Assembly (NCBI GenBank): GCA_019448215.1
Contig: CP080408.1
Coordinates: forward strand, 682,001 to 746,000
Direction of reading: 5' to 3'
From: Thalassovita mediterranea
GTDB lineage: Bacteria; Pseudomonadota; Alphaproteobacteria; Caulobacterales; Hyphomonadaceae
DNA length: 64,000 nucleotides
Shown: piece by piece, positions 8,514-17,335 of the stretch
Layout of the letters: each line of letters starts with the position of its first letter
How positions within the stretch are numbered: the first letter of the stretch is position 1
The notes under the pieces: model-generated
Told to the model about the DNA's origin: nothing
Databases searched by the model: none
What the model saw: only the letters and a program-made list of their open reading frames with translations
Translations under genes and position numbers: made by a program

Positions 8514-10907
8514 CTAGTCGCAGTGCCAGCAGGTCTCATATGGCGTGTAGCCGATTGGCCCGCCCGGTGGCAGCGCCTTTGCGGTCACGGCTGGCGGGTC
8601 GATATCAGCCGGGGCGTCGAGGAAATCCTCAATGCGGCCACTGAGCCATACCGCATGACTGTCACGCTTGCTTTCAAGCGCTCCTAGCAGATCCTCCAGA
8701 CCAGCAGAAGCAGACGCCTTCACGGCCGCTGTCGTGTCGGCACCTGCAAGGTCCATCAGGGCGAAGGCGTAGCGCGCCCGAACGGCTTCAGCGATGGGCC
8801 GCGTTCGCGCCGAGTTGGGTGTTGCGATCACCGCCTGCTGGATGCGCGCGAACACGTCGCTTGCCCCCGGATTTGCAGGATCGCGGCGATTGAACTCGAT
8901 CAGGCGCGCGACGCGCTGCGGCTCAAGAAGGATGCCGAATGTCGTCGCGGCGGCGGTATCGGCAGCGGCGATAAGGTCGAAGGCCGGGCTCGCCGATCCG
9001 GCGAATCGTTCGCGGTCCCAATCGGCCAGCGCATAATTCGCCATGCCCGGTGTCAGCAGGTTCAGAACCTCGTCGCTGAGATCAAGACGCGAGGGTGCCA
9101 CTGTTTCCAGAAGCACATCGAGCGCCTCAAGCTGGCGTTCCGGCGAGACGATCTCTGCCGGAGGCTGTCCATCACCGCGCTCTCCATAATTGAAGCTCAT
9201 ACCGCCGACGAGCTTGGCTGCAGCAGCCGTCTGATAACGATGATAAAGGTAGATGGGCACGATGACATCGTTGAGGTCAGACAGGGGCTGGCCTTGCTGC
9301 ACACGATCCTCGCCGAAATTCTCCAGTGCGATGCGCCTGATTTCAAGCGTCTCGCGGAGCGCGGCGACCGGGTCTGGTCCGTTGTCCCAGATATTGCCGA
9401 GGGGATGGCCCGTCGACGCGCTGCGCGCATCCTGGTCGGCAACATAGATGAGGCCATTAGACCGCGCCTCCAGGACGAGGTCATCGCGCTCCTCATCGGT
9501 CAGGTCGCCATATAGCCACGTCGCCGTGAACTTGTCCCAGCTGCCAATGCCGACACCGTAGACATTGCTGAAGTCGAGTGCGCCTTGTCGGACCCGAACG
9601 TCGGGCGCCGGATAGTCCATGACAGAGCCTTTGCCGTAGGTACTGGCCGCAAAATTATGCTGGAAGCCGAGCGCATGGCCGATCTCATGGGCCGAGAGCT
9701 GTCGGATGCGTGCAAGGGCGAGCTCGACAGGGTCAGTTTCAGATCCCGTGCCGGTCTCCCCAGTCCCCGTCAGGCCCTCGAAGATCATCCGGTCCTGCCG
9801 CACGCGCAGCGAACCAAGAATGACATGGCCCTTCAGCATCTCACCTGTGCGCGGGTCGGAAATGCCTCCGCCATAGGACCAGCCGCGCGTCTGGCGGTGG
9901 ACCCACTGGACGACATTGTAGCGGATATCGAGGGGGTGCGCGTCTTCGGGCAGAACTTCGACGCGGTAGCCATCCGGGTAGCCCGCGGCTGCAAACGCAT
10001 CACCCCACCAGCTTGCGCCGTCCAGAAGCGCGTCCTGTATCTGGGGCGGCGCGCCGCTATCGATATAGAAGACAATCGGATTGATCACCTCGCCAGCCTC
10101 GTTCTTCTGCAGGCGGTAGCGCCGGGCAAGACGCGTCACGACCGGCTCTGCTAGGCCTGCGCTATAATCGAAATGAACCTGATCGATCACGCCCGCGCGC
10201 GGGTCGGACTCGATCGGTGTGTAGCCCTCTTCAGGAAGGCGCACGAAAGAGTGATGCTGGACCAGCGTCATGTCGTTCCCGTTCGCTGCCGTGGTTGCGA
10301 CCTCGCGCCCGGGATCGCTGCTCGACAGCGTCAGGAACACGTCGATTTCGACATTGTCCGGAAACGTGAGAATGCTGTCTGGATCGACCATGGAGCGGTC
10401 TTCTTTCAGGCTGAATGTGCCTTGGCCGGCATCCTTGAGGTGCTGGACAAGGTTCAGCCGGTCACCGGTCAGAAAGCCGGTCATGTCGAAGGACACCGAA
10501 CCCGCATCTTGAGACGTGATGTCTGCAGCAGCGACAAAGGAGTTTGCAAAGCTCTCCGCCACGGCTCGCGCTTCCAGCGGATTGTCAGGGTTTGCCCGAT
10601 AAGTCTGGTTTTCGACCTCCAGAACGACCCGGTTGCCGATGTTGCGGAAGACGAGGATTTCGCCGCTGGATCCCCACCCCCGGTCGAGACCGACAGGGTT
10701 TGAGCCCAGGCCAGCCTTCAGACGCACAGCGTGGATCATCCGCAGCATGACGCCGTCGTCGCCGGGCGCAGGAAGAGTCGCGATGACCTTGTTCTCATCA
10801 TTGATCGCCACGTCGAAGAAGCCGTTGCCGCCGCCTGGCTGCGCCCCAGCGGGCGGCGAGATAGCAAGTATGAGAACTGCGAGTAATCCGGTCAAAATCT
10901 GGCGCAA
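8514..10907 (-). CDS. Secreted zinc-dependent metalloprotease (DUF5117/DUF4953-type)
   Basis: A 797-residue secreted peptidase. The zinc site is HEIGHALGFQHNF at about residues 405-417, the extended HExxHxxGxxHNF pattern of this metzincin-like family. Flanking regions match the DUF5117 (N-terminal) and DUF4953 (C-terminal) layout, including a YYxDxGAPxxIQDALLDGASWWGDAF-like segment. The start is best placed at TTG 10907: AAGGAGA lies seven bases upstream, and translation from there gives a clean signal peptide (MRQILTGLLAVLILAISPPA, then GAQ). The next in-frame ATG upstream would add 14 charged residues in front of it. It probably degrades extracellular or periplasmic peptides. It is not obviously in an operon. 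Confidence 0.85.
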   Translation of the reverse strand: MRQILTGLLAVLILAISPPAGAQPGGGNGFFDVAINDENKVIATLPAPGDDGVMLRMIHAVRLKAGLGSNPVGLDRGWGSSGEILVFRNIGNRVVLEVENQTYRANPDNPLEARAVAESFANSFVAAADITSQDAGSVSFDMTGFLTGDRLNLVQHLKDAGQGTFSLKEDRSMVDPDSILTFPDNVEIDVFLTLSSSDPGREVATTAANGNDMTLVQHHSFVRLPEEGYTPIESDPRAGVIDQVHFDYSAGLAEPVVTRLARRYRLQKNEAGEVINPIVFYIDSGAPPQIQDALLDGASWWGDAFAAAGYPDGYRVEVLPEDAHPLDIRYNVVQWVHRQTRGWSYGGGISDPRTGEMLKGHVILGSLRVRQDRMIFEGLTGTGETGTGSETDPVELALARIRQLSAHEIGHALGFQHNFAASTYGKGSVMDYPAPDVRVRQGALDFSNVYGVGIGSWDKFTATWLYGDLTDEERDDLVLEARSNGLIYVADQDARSASTGHPLGNIWDNGPDPVAALRETLEIRRIALENFGEDRVQQGQPLSDLNDVIVPIYLYHRYQTAAAAKLVGGMSFNYGERGDGQPPAEIVSPERQLEALDVLLETVAPSRLDLSDEVLNLLTPGMANYALADWDRERFAGSASPAFDLIAAADTAAATTFGILLEPQRVARLIEFNRRDPANPGASDVFARIQQAVIATPNSARTRPIAEAVRARYAFALMDLAGADTTAAVKASASAGLEDLLGALESKRDSHAVWLSGRIEDFLDAPADIDPPAVTAKALPPGGPIGYTPYETCWHCD

Positions 10908-11054
10908 CGGGCGGTCTCCTTCTGGCTGGCCGCCAGACCCTAAGGTCATTGACGTTGCGATGTCGAGCGCCTGCCGCGCGGGAAAGCGCCCCGGCAGATT
11001 GTCAGGCGGGAGGCTTCCTGCGAACTTGCCGCCAGATACAGGGAGACAGAGCAG

Positions 11055-11804
11055 ATGGCAGACCTCGCAAGCAGGTTATTCGATTTTACCGGCAAAACGG
11101 TTCTGGTGACCGGCGGCAGCCGCGGGCTTGGCTACCAGATGGTGAAAGCGTTTGCCGAACAGGGCGCCGATACGATCATCGTCAGCCGCAAGCTCGATGC
11201 GTGTGAAAAGGTCGCCGAGGAGGTCCGCGGTCTCGGACGCAAGGCTCTGGCCCTGAGCGCCCATTGCGGCAAATGGGAAGAGATCGATCCCATGATCGAA
11301 AAGGCCTATGAGGCATTCGGCAAAATTGACATCCTCATCAACAATGCGGGCATGAGCCCGCGCGTGCCGAGCCACGAGGTCGAGGAAAGCCTGTTCGACA
11401 GCGTGCTGAACCTCAACTTCAAGGGCCCGTTCCGGATCGGCGCGAAGATCGGAAAGCGCATGGCGGACGGCGATGGCGGTTCAATCATCAACATCTCCTC
11501 GACCGGCGCGCTCATGCCGCTGCCGCAAGTTGTCCCCTATAGCGGGGCGAAGGCCGCGCTGAACGCGATGACGGTCTCCTTTGCCCGCGAATACGGGCCG
11601 AAGGTGCGCGTGAATACAATCTCTGCCGGCCCGTTCCTGACCGACATTTCGAAGGCGTGGCCCGAAGAGATGCGCCAGTCGGCTGACAATGCGCTTGGCC
11701 GTCCCGGCGAGCCGGAAGAGATCGTCACCGCCGCGCTTTGCCTGGCAAGCGATGCGTCGAGCTTCACGACGGGGACGATCCTGCGCGTCGACGGCGGCAG
11801 CTAG
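11055..11804 (+). CDS. Short-chain dehydrogenase/reductase (SDR family)
   Basis: A 249-residue classical SDR oxidoreductase. The cofactor motif TGGSRGLG lies at residues 16-23, NNAG near 95, the catalytic Ser in ISSTG, and the YSGAK active-site Tyr/Lys pair near 155-159. The conserved C-terminal PGEPEEI and DGGS ending are present. A GGGAGA ribosome binding site precedes the ATG. Members of this shape include gluconate 5-dehydrogenase-like and 3-oxoacyl reductase-like enzymes; the substrate is unknown. It is followed 80 bases later by the Nramp-like transporter and may be cotranscribed. Confidence 0.85.
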   Translation: MADLASRLFDFTGKTVLVTGGSRGLGYQMVKAFAEQGADTIIVSRKLDACEKVAEEVRGLGRKALALSAHCGKWEEIDPMIEKAYEAFGKIDILINNAGMSPRVPSHEVEESLFDSVLNLNFKGPFRIGAKIGKRMADGDGGSIINISSTGALMPLPQVVPYSGAKAALNAMTVSFAREYGPKVRVNTISAGPFLTDISKAWPEEMRQSADNALGRPGEPEEIVTAALCLASDASSFTTGTILRVDGGS

Positions 11805-11884
11805 GACAGGCCGGCACCCCAGCCCATATCGACAAATCAGGCTGCTCCGTGCAGGCTCCGCGCCATGACGCTGCGGGGCACGAC

Positions 11885-13096
11885 ATGAAACTATCCTTCG
11901 GACCTGGCGCACTTGTCGCCGCCGCCTTTATCGGGCCGGGCACGGTCACTGCCTGCACTGTGGCCGGGGCGAGTTTTGGGCACGCGCTTGTCTGGGCGCT
12001 GGTCTTTGCGACGCTTGCGACCATTGTGCTGCAGGACATGGCGGCGCGGCTTGGCGCGGGCGCACGGCGTGGTCTTGGCGAAGCGCTGATGGCCAGCGTT
12101 AGCGGCCCCATCGGCAAGGCGGGCGCGGCGATTCTGGTCCTGCTCGCAATCGGTGTCGGCAATGCGGCCTATGAAGGCGGCAACCTTGCTGGCGGCGTCA
12201 TGGGGCTGGAAGCGCTGCTTGGTGAGGGCACGCGGCGGCTTCTGGTGGCAGGTCTCGCCATCATCGCGGCGGGGGTTCTGCTGATCGGTGCCTACAAGCC
12301 GATCGAGCGCATCCTGATCGGGCTCGTCCTCGTGATGAGTCTCGCCTTCATCATCTCTGCCATTCTCGTGCGCCCGGATTTATCGACATTTGCGGCAGGT
12401 CTCGTGCCATCAATACCTAACGGTGCGCAGCTCACAGCCGTCGCGCTGATCGGCACGACGATCGTGCCTTACAATCTGTTCCTGCATGCTGCGGCGGCGC
12501 GAAACCACTGGACGGATGCCAGCAAGCTCAGCGAAGCGCGGCGCGATTCTGCCATCTCTATCGGGCTCGGCGGGCTTGTCTCCATCCTGATCCTGTCGAC
12601 GGCCGCGGGCAGCCTCTTCGTGGCGGGCATGGAGGTCAGCAATGCGCGTGATATGGCGATCGCGCTGGAACCGGCCTTTGGGCCCGCAGCGCGCTATCTT
12701 GTCGGCATCGGTCTCTTCGCAGCGGGCCTTACCTCAGCCATCACCGCGCCAATGGCGACCGCCTATGCGATCACTGAGATGTTTCCGGCCAAATCGGAAA
12801 GCGGACAAACCGGACGCTTCCGCGCCATCGCCCTCACCATCGTCGCAATCGGCGCGGCCATCTCGCTGCTTGGGATCGATGCGGTTTCCCTTATTGTCAC
12901 CGCGCAGGCAGCCAACGGGCTACTCCTGCCGATTATCGCAGTCTTTCTCCTCTATGTGATGAACCGCAAGGCCCTGCTTGGCGACAGCGTGAACGGGCTC
13001 GCCGCCAATATTGCGGGCGGACTGGTCATCCTGATCACGCTCATGATCGGCCTTCGCGGTATCTGGAGAGCCCTCAGCACGGTGCTTGGCGCATGA
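11885..13096 (+). CDS. Nramp-related transporter lacking the canonical metal-binding motifs
   Basis: A 403-residue membrane protein with about eleven hydrophobic segments and the Nramp fold. The first helix reads FIGPGTVTACTVAGASFG, where manganese/iron Nramp proteins have DPGN; helix 6 reads VPYNLFLHAAA, where they have MPHNLYLHS. Thus the metal-ligating Asp and Asn of helix 1 and the Met and His of helix 6 are replaced. It overlaps the 5-oxoprolinase gene by 4 bases (ATGA), so a role in uptake of 5-oxoproline or a related substrate is inferred rather than transition-metal import. The start at 11885 gives the family N-terminus; an upstream in-frame ATG lies inside the SDR gene. Confidence 0.78.
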   Translation: MKLSFGPGALVAAAFIGPGTVTACTVAGASFGHALVWALVFATLATIVLQDMAARLGAGARRGLGEALMASVSGPIGKAGAAILVLLAIGVGNAAYEGGNLAGGVMGLEALLGEGTRRLLVAGLAIIAAGVLLIGAYKPIERILIGLVLVMSLAFIISAILVRPDLSTFAAGLVPSIPNGAQLTAVALIGTTIVPYNLFLHAAAARNHWTDASKLSEARRDSAISIGLGGLVSILILSTAAGSLFVAGMEVSNARDMAIALEPAFGPAARYLVGIGLFAAGLTSAITAPMATAYAITEMFPAKSESGQTGRFRAIALTIVAIGAAISLLGIDAVSLIVTAQAANGLLLPIIAVFLLYVMNRKALLGDSVNGLAANIAGGLVILITLMIGLRGIWRALSTVLGA

Positions 13097-16000
13097 GTGG
13101 CTGGCAGTTCTGGATTGATCGGGGCGGCACGTTTACCGACATCGTCGCCCGCACACCCGAGGGGCGCTATGAGCTTCTGAAGCTGCTCAGCGAGAACCCC
13201 GGCGCCTATGAAGATGCGGCCATCGAGGGCATCCGGCGGTCCCTCAATGCGCCGGAAGGACAGCCGCTGCCCTTCCATGAGATCGATCAGGTGCGCATGG
13301 GCACCACGGTTGCCACCAATGCTCTGCTAGAGCGGAAAGGCGCGCCGACCCTCTTTGTCGTGAATGAAGGCTTCGGCGACCTGCTGATCATCGGGCGCCA
13401 GTCGAGACCGCGTCTGTTCGACCTCGATATCCAGCGCCCTGCCCCGCTCAATGACGGCGTCCTTGAAGTTGCCGCTCGCATCGACCTCGATGGAGAACTC
13501 CTGCAGCCTCTGGATGAAAAGAGCGTCGCAAAAGCCCTGTTGGACGCACGCCAGCGCGGCCTCGAAACCTGCGCGATTTCTCTGCTCCATGCGTGGAAAC
13601 ACCCAGAGCTTGAAAAGCAGGTCGGCGCGCTCGCCCGGCAGGCCGGCTTCGAGACGGTGACGCTCAGCCATGAAGCCGACCCGCTGGCGGGCTATGTCGC
13701 GCGCTCTGCCACCGCCGTGGCTGACGCTTACCTCACCCCGGTCCTGCAGCGTTATGTCGATCAGGTCGCCAGCCGTCTTGGCGACACATCGCTTCACTTC
13801 ATGCAGTCGAATGGCGGCCTGATGGAAGCGAGCCGCTTCCGGGGGCGCGATGCGGTCCTCTCAGGCCCCGCTGGCGGCGTCGTTGGCGCGGCAAAGACCG
13901 CCGCTCTGCTCGGCCATGACCGGATCATCGGCTTCGATATGGGCGGCACTTCGACCGATATCTCTGTCTATGATGGGCAGTTTGAGCGCGTCACCGAAAC
14001 CGAAGTTGCCGGTGCGCCGCTGCGCGTTCCCATGATGGACATTCACACCGTTGCCGCAGGTGGTGGATCGGTCCTTCGCTTCGATCAGGGCCAGCTGCAG
14101 GCAGGCCCGCAAAGCGCTGGCGCAAATCCTGGGCCTGCCGCCTACAGGCGCGGCGGCCCGCTGACCGTCACCGATGCAAACATCCTGCTTGGCCGGATCC
14201 AGCCAAGCGCATTTCCGCCCGTCTTCGGGCCAGAGCAGGATCAGCCGCTCGACCTCGATGCGGTGCGCACCGGCTTCGATCAGATGGCGCGTGAGGTTGA
14301 GGCTGAGACGGGGCTCTCCCGGTCCGCGGAAGAACTCGCAGCCGGTTTCCTCCAGATCGCGGTCGCAAACATGGCTCGCGCCATTCGCAAGGTAACGCTG
14401 GAAAAAGGCCGCGACCCAGCCGACTTCGCGCTGCAGGCTTTCGGCGGGGCTGGCGGCCAGCACGCCTGTCTCGTTGCTGATGAGCTCGACATACAGACTG
14501 TCATCATCCACCCGCTGGCAGGTGTTCTGTCGGCGCTTGGCATCGGCCTGTCCGATGAAATTGATATTGCGCGGGCCTCAGTCGAAGAAGCGCTCAATGA
14601 CCAGTCGCTCAAGCGCGCCCATTCGCGGATCGATAGCCTAAAAGACCAGCAGCGCGTAAGACTTGGCTCTGGCAAGCTTTCATGGACCGTCAGCGCAGCG
14701 ATCCGCTATGCCGGAACCGATACGAGCCTGCCTGTTGAGTTTGGCGAGTTGGGCGCGATGAGAGAGGCGTTCGAGACGCTTCACGAGACACGCTTCGGGT
14801 TTCGGACCGCTAGGCGCGAAATGGTCCTTGAATCCCTCACCTGCGAAGCGCGCCGCCCCGCCCCCGCATTTGAAAACGCGCCGCCAGCAGCGAGTGGCGC
14901 GCCCGACAAGTCGAACACAGTCAAACTCTGGAGCCGCGGCGAGGAGGTGGAGGCGCCGATGATCGCGCGTGCCGCCCTGTCACCCGGCCGGGAGATCCAA
15001 GGCCCTGCCCTCATCACTGAAGAAACCGGCACGACTGTCATCGACGCTGGCTGGTCGGCAACTGTCGCATCGGGCGGCGAAATCATCATGCAGCGGAGCG
15101 GCGCCGCACGGCGAGAGCTGGTTGAGGCCACGGACACGCCGGACCCGGTGCTCCTGTCCTTGTTCAACAACATGTTCATGGCGATTGCAGAGCGGATGGG
15201 CGCGGTGCTGCGCGACACAGCGACCAGCGTGAACATCAAGGAGCGGCTGGACTTCTCATGCGCGGTCTTTGACGAGCAGGGCCGCCTCCTCGCCAACGCG
15301 CCTCATATGCCGGTTCACCTGGGCGCGATGGGCGAAAGCGTCCGGACCGTCCTCAAAAGCCGCGGCGCGAGTTTGAAGCCGGGCGACATGATTTGCCTCA
15401 ACAATCCGTTCAATGGCGGCACGCACCTGCCCGACATTACCGTCATCGCGCCCGTGTTCGACAAGGGTGGACAGGACATTCGCTTCTTTGTCGCCAATCG
15501 CGGACATCACGCTGACATTGGCGGGCTGACCCCCGGCTCGACCCCGGCACGCGCTACGAAACTGGAGGAAGAAGGCGTCGTCATCGACGATTTCCTGCTG
15601 CTGAGCGAAGGCGAGTTCCGCGAAGATGCCCTGCGCCAGATGCTCAGTGATGCGCCGTGGCCCGCCCGCAAACCGGATCAGAATGTCGCCGACCTCCGCG
15701 CCCAGATGGCCGCCAATATCGCTGGCGCGAAGGACCTGCTCGCCATGATCGAGCGGTATGGCCGCGAAGGCGTCGCCTCTTATGCGGGACACGTTCTCGA
15801 CAATGCCGAGGAGAGCGTGCGCCGGGTTATCGACCGGCTGAGCGATGGCGAGATGCAGATCACGATGGATGATGGCCTGCCGCTCTGCGTCTCGATCAAA
15901 GTCAACAGGCAGGCCCGGTCAGCGAGAATCGATTTTACAGGCACAGGCCCGCAACGTCCTGGCAACTTCAACGCCCCGCCCGTGGTTTGCCGCTCTGCCG

Positions 16001-16677
16001 TGCTCTACGCGTTCCGCTGTCTCGTGGCAGATGAATTGCCGCTCAATGAGGGCTGCATGCGGCCGCTGGAGCTGGTGATACCGGAAGGGTCTTTCCTGTC
16101 TCCCTCGCATGGCGCGGCCGTCGTGGCAGGCAATACTGAAGTCAGCCAGGCGGTCTGCAATGTATTGTTCGGCGCCATGGGCGTCAGCGCGGCGGCGCAA
16201 GGCACGATGAACAATCTGCTCTTCGGCAATGATGACTACCAATATTACGAGACGATCTGCGGCGGCAGCGGTGCAGGCCCCGGCTTTGACGGCACATCCG
16301 GCGTGCATACGCACATGACGAATACCCGCATCACCGATCCGGAAATCATGGAGATGACCTACCCGCTGCGCCTTGAGCGCTTTTCGTTGCGTCGCGGCTC
16401 CGGCGGAAATGGCGAACGCACTGGCGGCGACGGCGTCGTGCGTACCATTCGCGCGCTGTCGGAGACAGTCTGCACGCTCGTCTCTTCGTCGCGCCAGACC
16501 GCGCCTTTCGGCCTCGAAGGGGGCGGGGATGCAAGCTGCGGACGCCAATGGATCGTGCGGGCCGACGGTCGGCGCGAGCCTATTGATGGCATCGTCACTG
16601 AAGACATGCACGCCGGCGATACGATCACGATCGAGACACCGGGCGGCGGCGGCTTTGGCCGCCTCAAGCAGAATTGA
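13093..16677 (+). CDS. oplA: 5-oxoprolinase (fused hydantoinase A and B domains)
   Basis: At 1194 residues this is the full-length, single-chain ATP-dependent 5-oxoprolinase type. The N-terminal HyuA-like part starts with [14 protein letters not shown], the ATP/phosphate loop of the actin-like fold; [12 protein letters not shown] near residue 280 is the second such loop. From about residue 690 the HyuB-like half follows, with [21 protein letters not shown], and a glycine-rich C-terminus (GGGGFG). The enzyme hydrolyses 5-oxo-L-proline to glutamate with ATP. Bacterial members may act on hydantoins or other lactams. Close coupling to the Nramp-like transporter suggests uptake plus catabolism of one compound. 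Confidence 0.87.
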   Translation: MSGWQFWIDRGGTFTDIVARTPEGRYELLKLLSENPGAYEDAAIEGIRRSLNAPEGQPLPFHEIDQVRMGTTVATNALLERKGAPTLFVVNEGFGDLLIIGRQSRPRLFDLDIQRPAPLNDGVLEVAARIDLDGELLQPLDEKSVAKALLDARQRGLETCAISLLHAWKHPELEKQVGALARQAGFETVTLSHEADPLAGYVARSATAVADAYLTPVLQRYVDQVASRLGDTSLHFMQSNGGLMEASRFRGRDAVLSGPAGGVVGAAKTAALLGHDRIIGFDMGGTSTDISVYDGQFERVTETEVAGAPLRVPMMDIHTVAAGGGSVLRFDQGQLQAGPQSAGANPGPAAYRRGGPLTVTDANILLGRIQPSAFPPVFGPEQDQPLDLDAVRTGFDQMAREVEAETGLSRSAEELAAGFLQIAVANMARAIRKVTLEKGRDPADFALQAFGGAGGQHACLVADELDIQTVIIHPLAGVLSALGIGLSDEIDIARASVEEALNDQSLKRAHSRIDSLKDQQRVRLGSGKLSWTVSAAIRYAGTDTSLPVEFGELGAMREAFETLHETRFGFRTARREMVLESLTCEARRPAPAFENAPPAASGAPDKSNTVKLWSRGEEVEAPMIARAALSPGREIQGPALITEETGTTVIDAGWSATVASGGEIIMQRSGAARRELVEATDTPDPVLLSLFNNMFMAIAERMGAVLRDTATSVNIKERLDFSCAVFDEQGRLLANAPHMPVHLGAMGESVRTVLKSRGASLKPGDMICLNNPFNGGTHLPDITVIAPVFDKGGQDIRFFVANRGHHADIGGLTPGSTPARATKLEEEGVVIDDFLLLSEGEFREDALRQMLSDAPWPARKPDQNVADLRAQMAANIAGAKDLLAMIERYGREGVASYAGHVLDNAEESVRRVIDRLSDGEMQITMDDGLPLCVSIKVNRQARSARIDFTGTGPQRPGNFNAPPVVCRSAVLYAFRCLVADELPLNEGCMRPLELVIPEGSFLSPSHGAAVVAGNTEVSQAVCNVLFGAMGVSAAAQGTMNNLLFGNDDYQYYETICGGSGAGPGFDGTSGVHTHMTNTRITDPEIMEMTYPLRLERFSLRRGSGGNGERTGGDGVVRTIRALSETVCTLVSSSRQTAPFGLEGGGDASCGRQWIVRADGRREPIDGIVTEDMHAGDTITIETPGGGGFGRLKQN

Positions 16678-16865
16678 TCGATTTTTTTGGTCAACTCTCT
16701 GGCAGGCTACCGCCAAGCGGACTAGTCTAACCCATGTTAAGGCCCGGATGAGGGGGGCCGCAGTCATCGTGGCACAGGCCAAGCCTGACGTGTCGGCTCG
16801 CGCGCCCAGCAAGCGTCCATCGCTTCGAACCGGTGTCTTTCGCAGTGCGAGAGGAGGATCAGCGC
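16678..16865 (+). promoter_or_regulatory. Probable promoter region of the Mo-hydroxylase/Sox/Moco operon
   Basis: These 188 bases separate oplA from the next gene and are the only sizeable gap before sixteen closely spaced genes. They begin with an AT-rich run (GATCGATTTTTTTGG) directly after the oplA stop, which may end its transcript. I could not identify a convincing -35/-10 pair. GAGGAGG just before 16866 is a strong ribosome binding site. Confidence 0.35.
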
Positions 16866-17321
16866 ATGGCAGAACTCAAGGTCAACGGGCAAACCGTAAG
16901 CGTCGACGCAGAAGAGAACACACCGCTTCTCTGGGTGCTGCGTGAACATCTGGGGCTGACTGGCGCCAAATATGGATGCGGTATCGCCCAGTGCGGCACC
17001 TGCACGATCCACATTGATGGCCAGCCTGTCCGCTCCTGTACCTACCCGGTCGGGGCGCTCTCGGGCGAAGAAGAAATCACCACGATTGAGGGCCTGTCCG
17101 AAGATGGCAGCCACCCTGTGCAGCAGGCATGGGTCGAATTGGACATTCCTCAGTGCGGTTACTGCCAGCCCGGCATGATCATGGCGGTCGCAGGCCTCCT
17201 CAATAACACGCCGGACCCGACCGATGAGGACATCGACGCGCAGGTCACGAATATCTGCCGCTGCGGGACGCTCGCACGGGTGCGCAAGGGCATCCACCTC
17301 GCCAAGACGAAAAAAGCCTGA
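16866..17321 (+). CDS. [2Fe-2S] subunit of xanthine-oxidase-family molybdenum hydroxylase (IorA-like)
   Basis: A 151-residue iron-sulfur subunit. The plant-type cluster uses Cys38, Cys43, Cys46 and Cys58 (CGIAQCGTC plus a later C). The second cluster uses Cys97, Cys100, Cys131 and Cys133 (CGYC and CRCG). This is the two-cluster subunit of isoquinoline oxidoreductase or aldehyde dehydrogenase type enzymes, which lack the FAD subunit. The ATG at 16866 is preceded by GAGGAGG; an upstream ATG at 16833 is less likely. It passes electrons from the molybdenum centre to an acceptor, probably the nearby cytochrome c. The large subunit starts 14 bases downstream. Confidence 0.9.
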   Translation: MAELKVNGQTVSVDAEENTPLLWVLREHLGLTGAKYGCGIAQCGTCTIHIDGQPVRSCTYPVGALSGEEEITTIEGLSEDGSHPVQQAWVELDIPQCGYCQPGMIMAVAGLLNNTPDPTDEDIDAQVTNICRCGTLARVRKGIHLAKTKKA

Positions 17322-17335
17322 GGGAGGGCTGACAC

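Noticed and set aside
16688-16738. Promoter hexamers (TTGGTC and TAGTCT) before the Mo-hydroxylase genes
   Set aside because: The spacing is about 40 bases, far from the 16-18 expected for a sigma-70 promoter.
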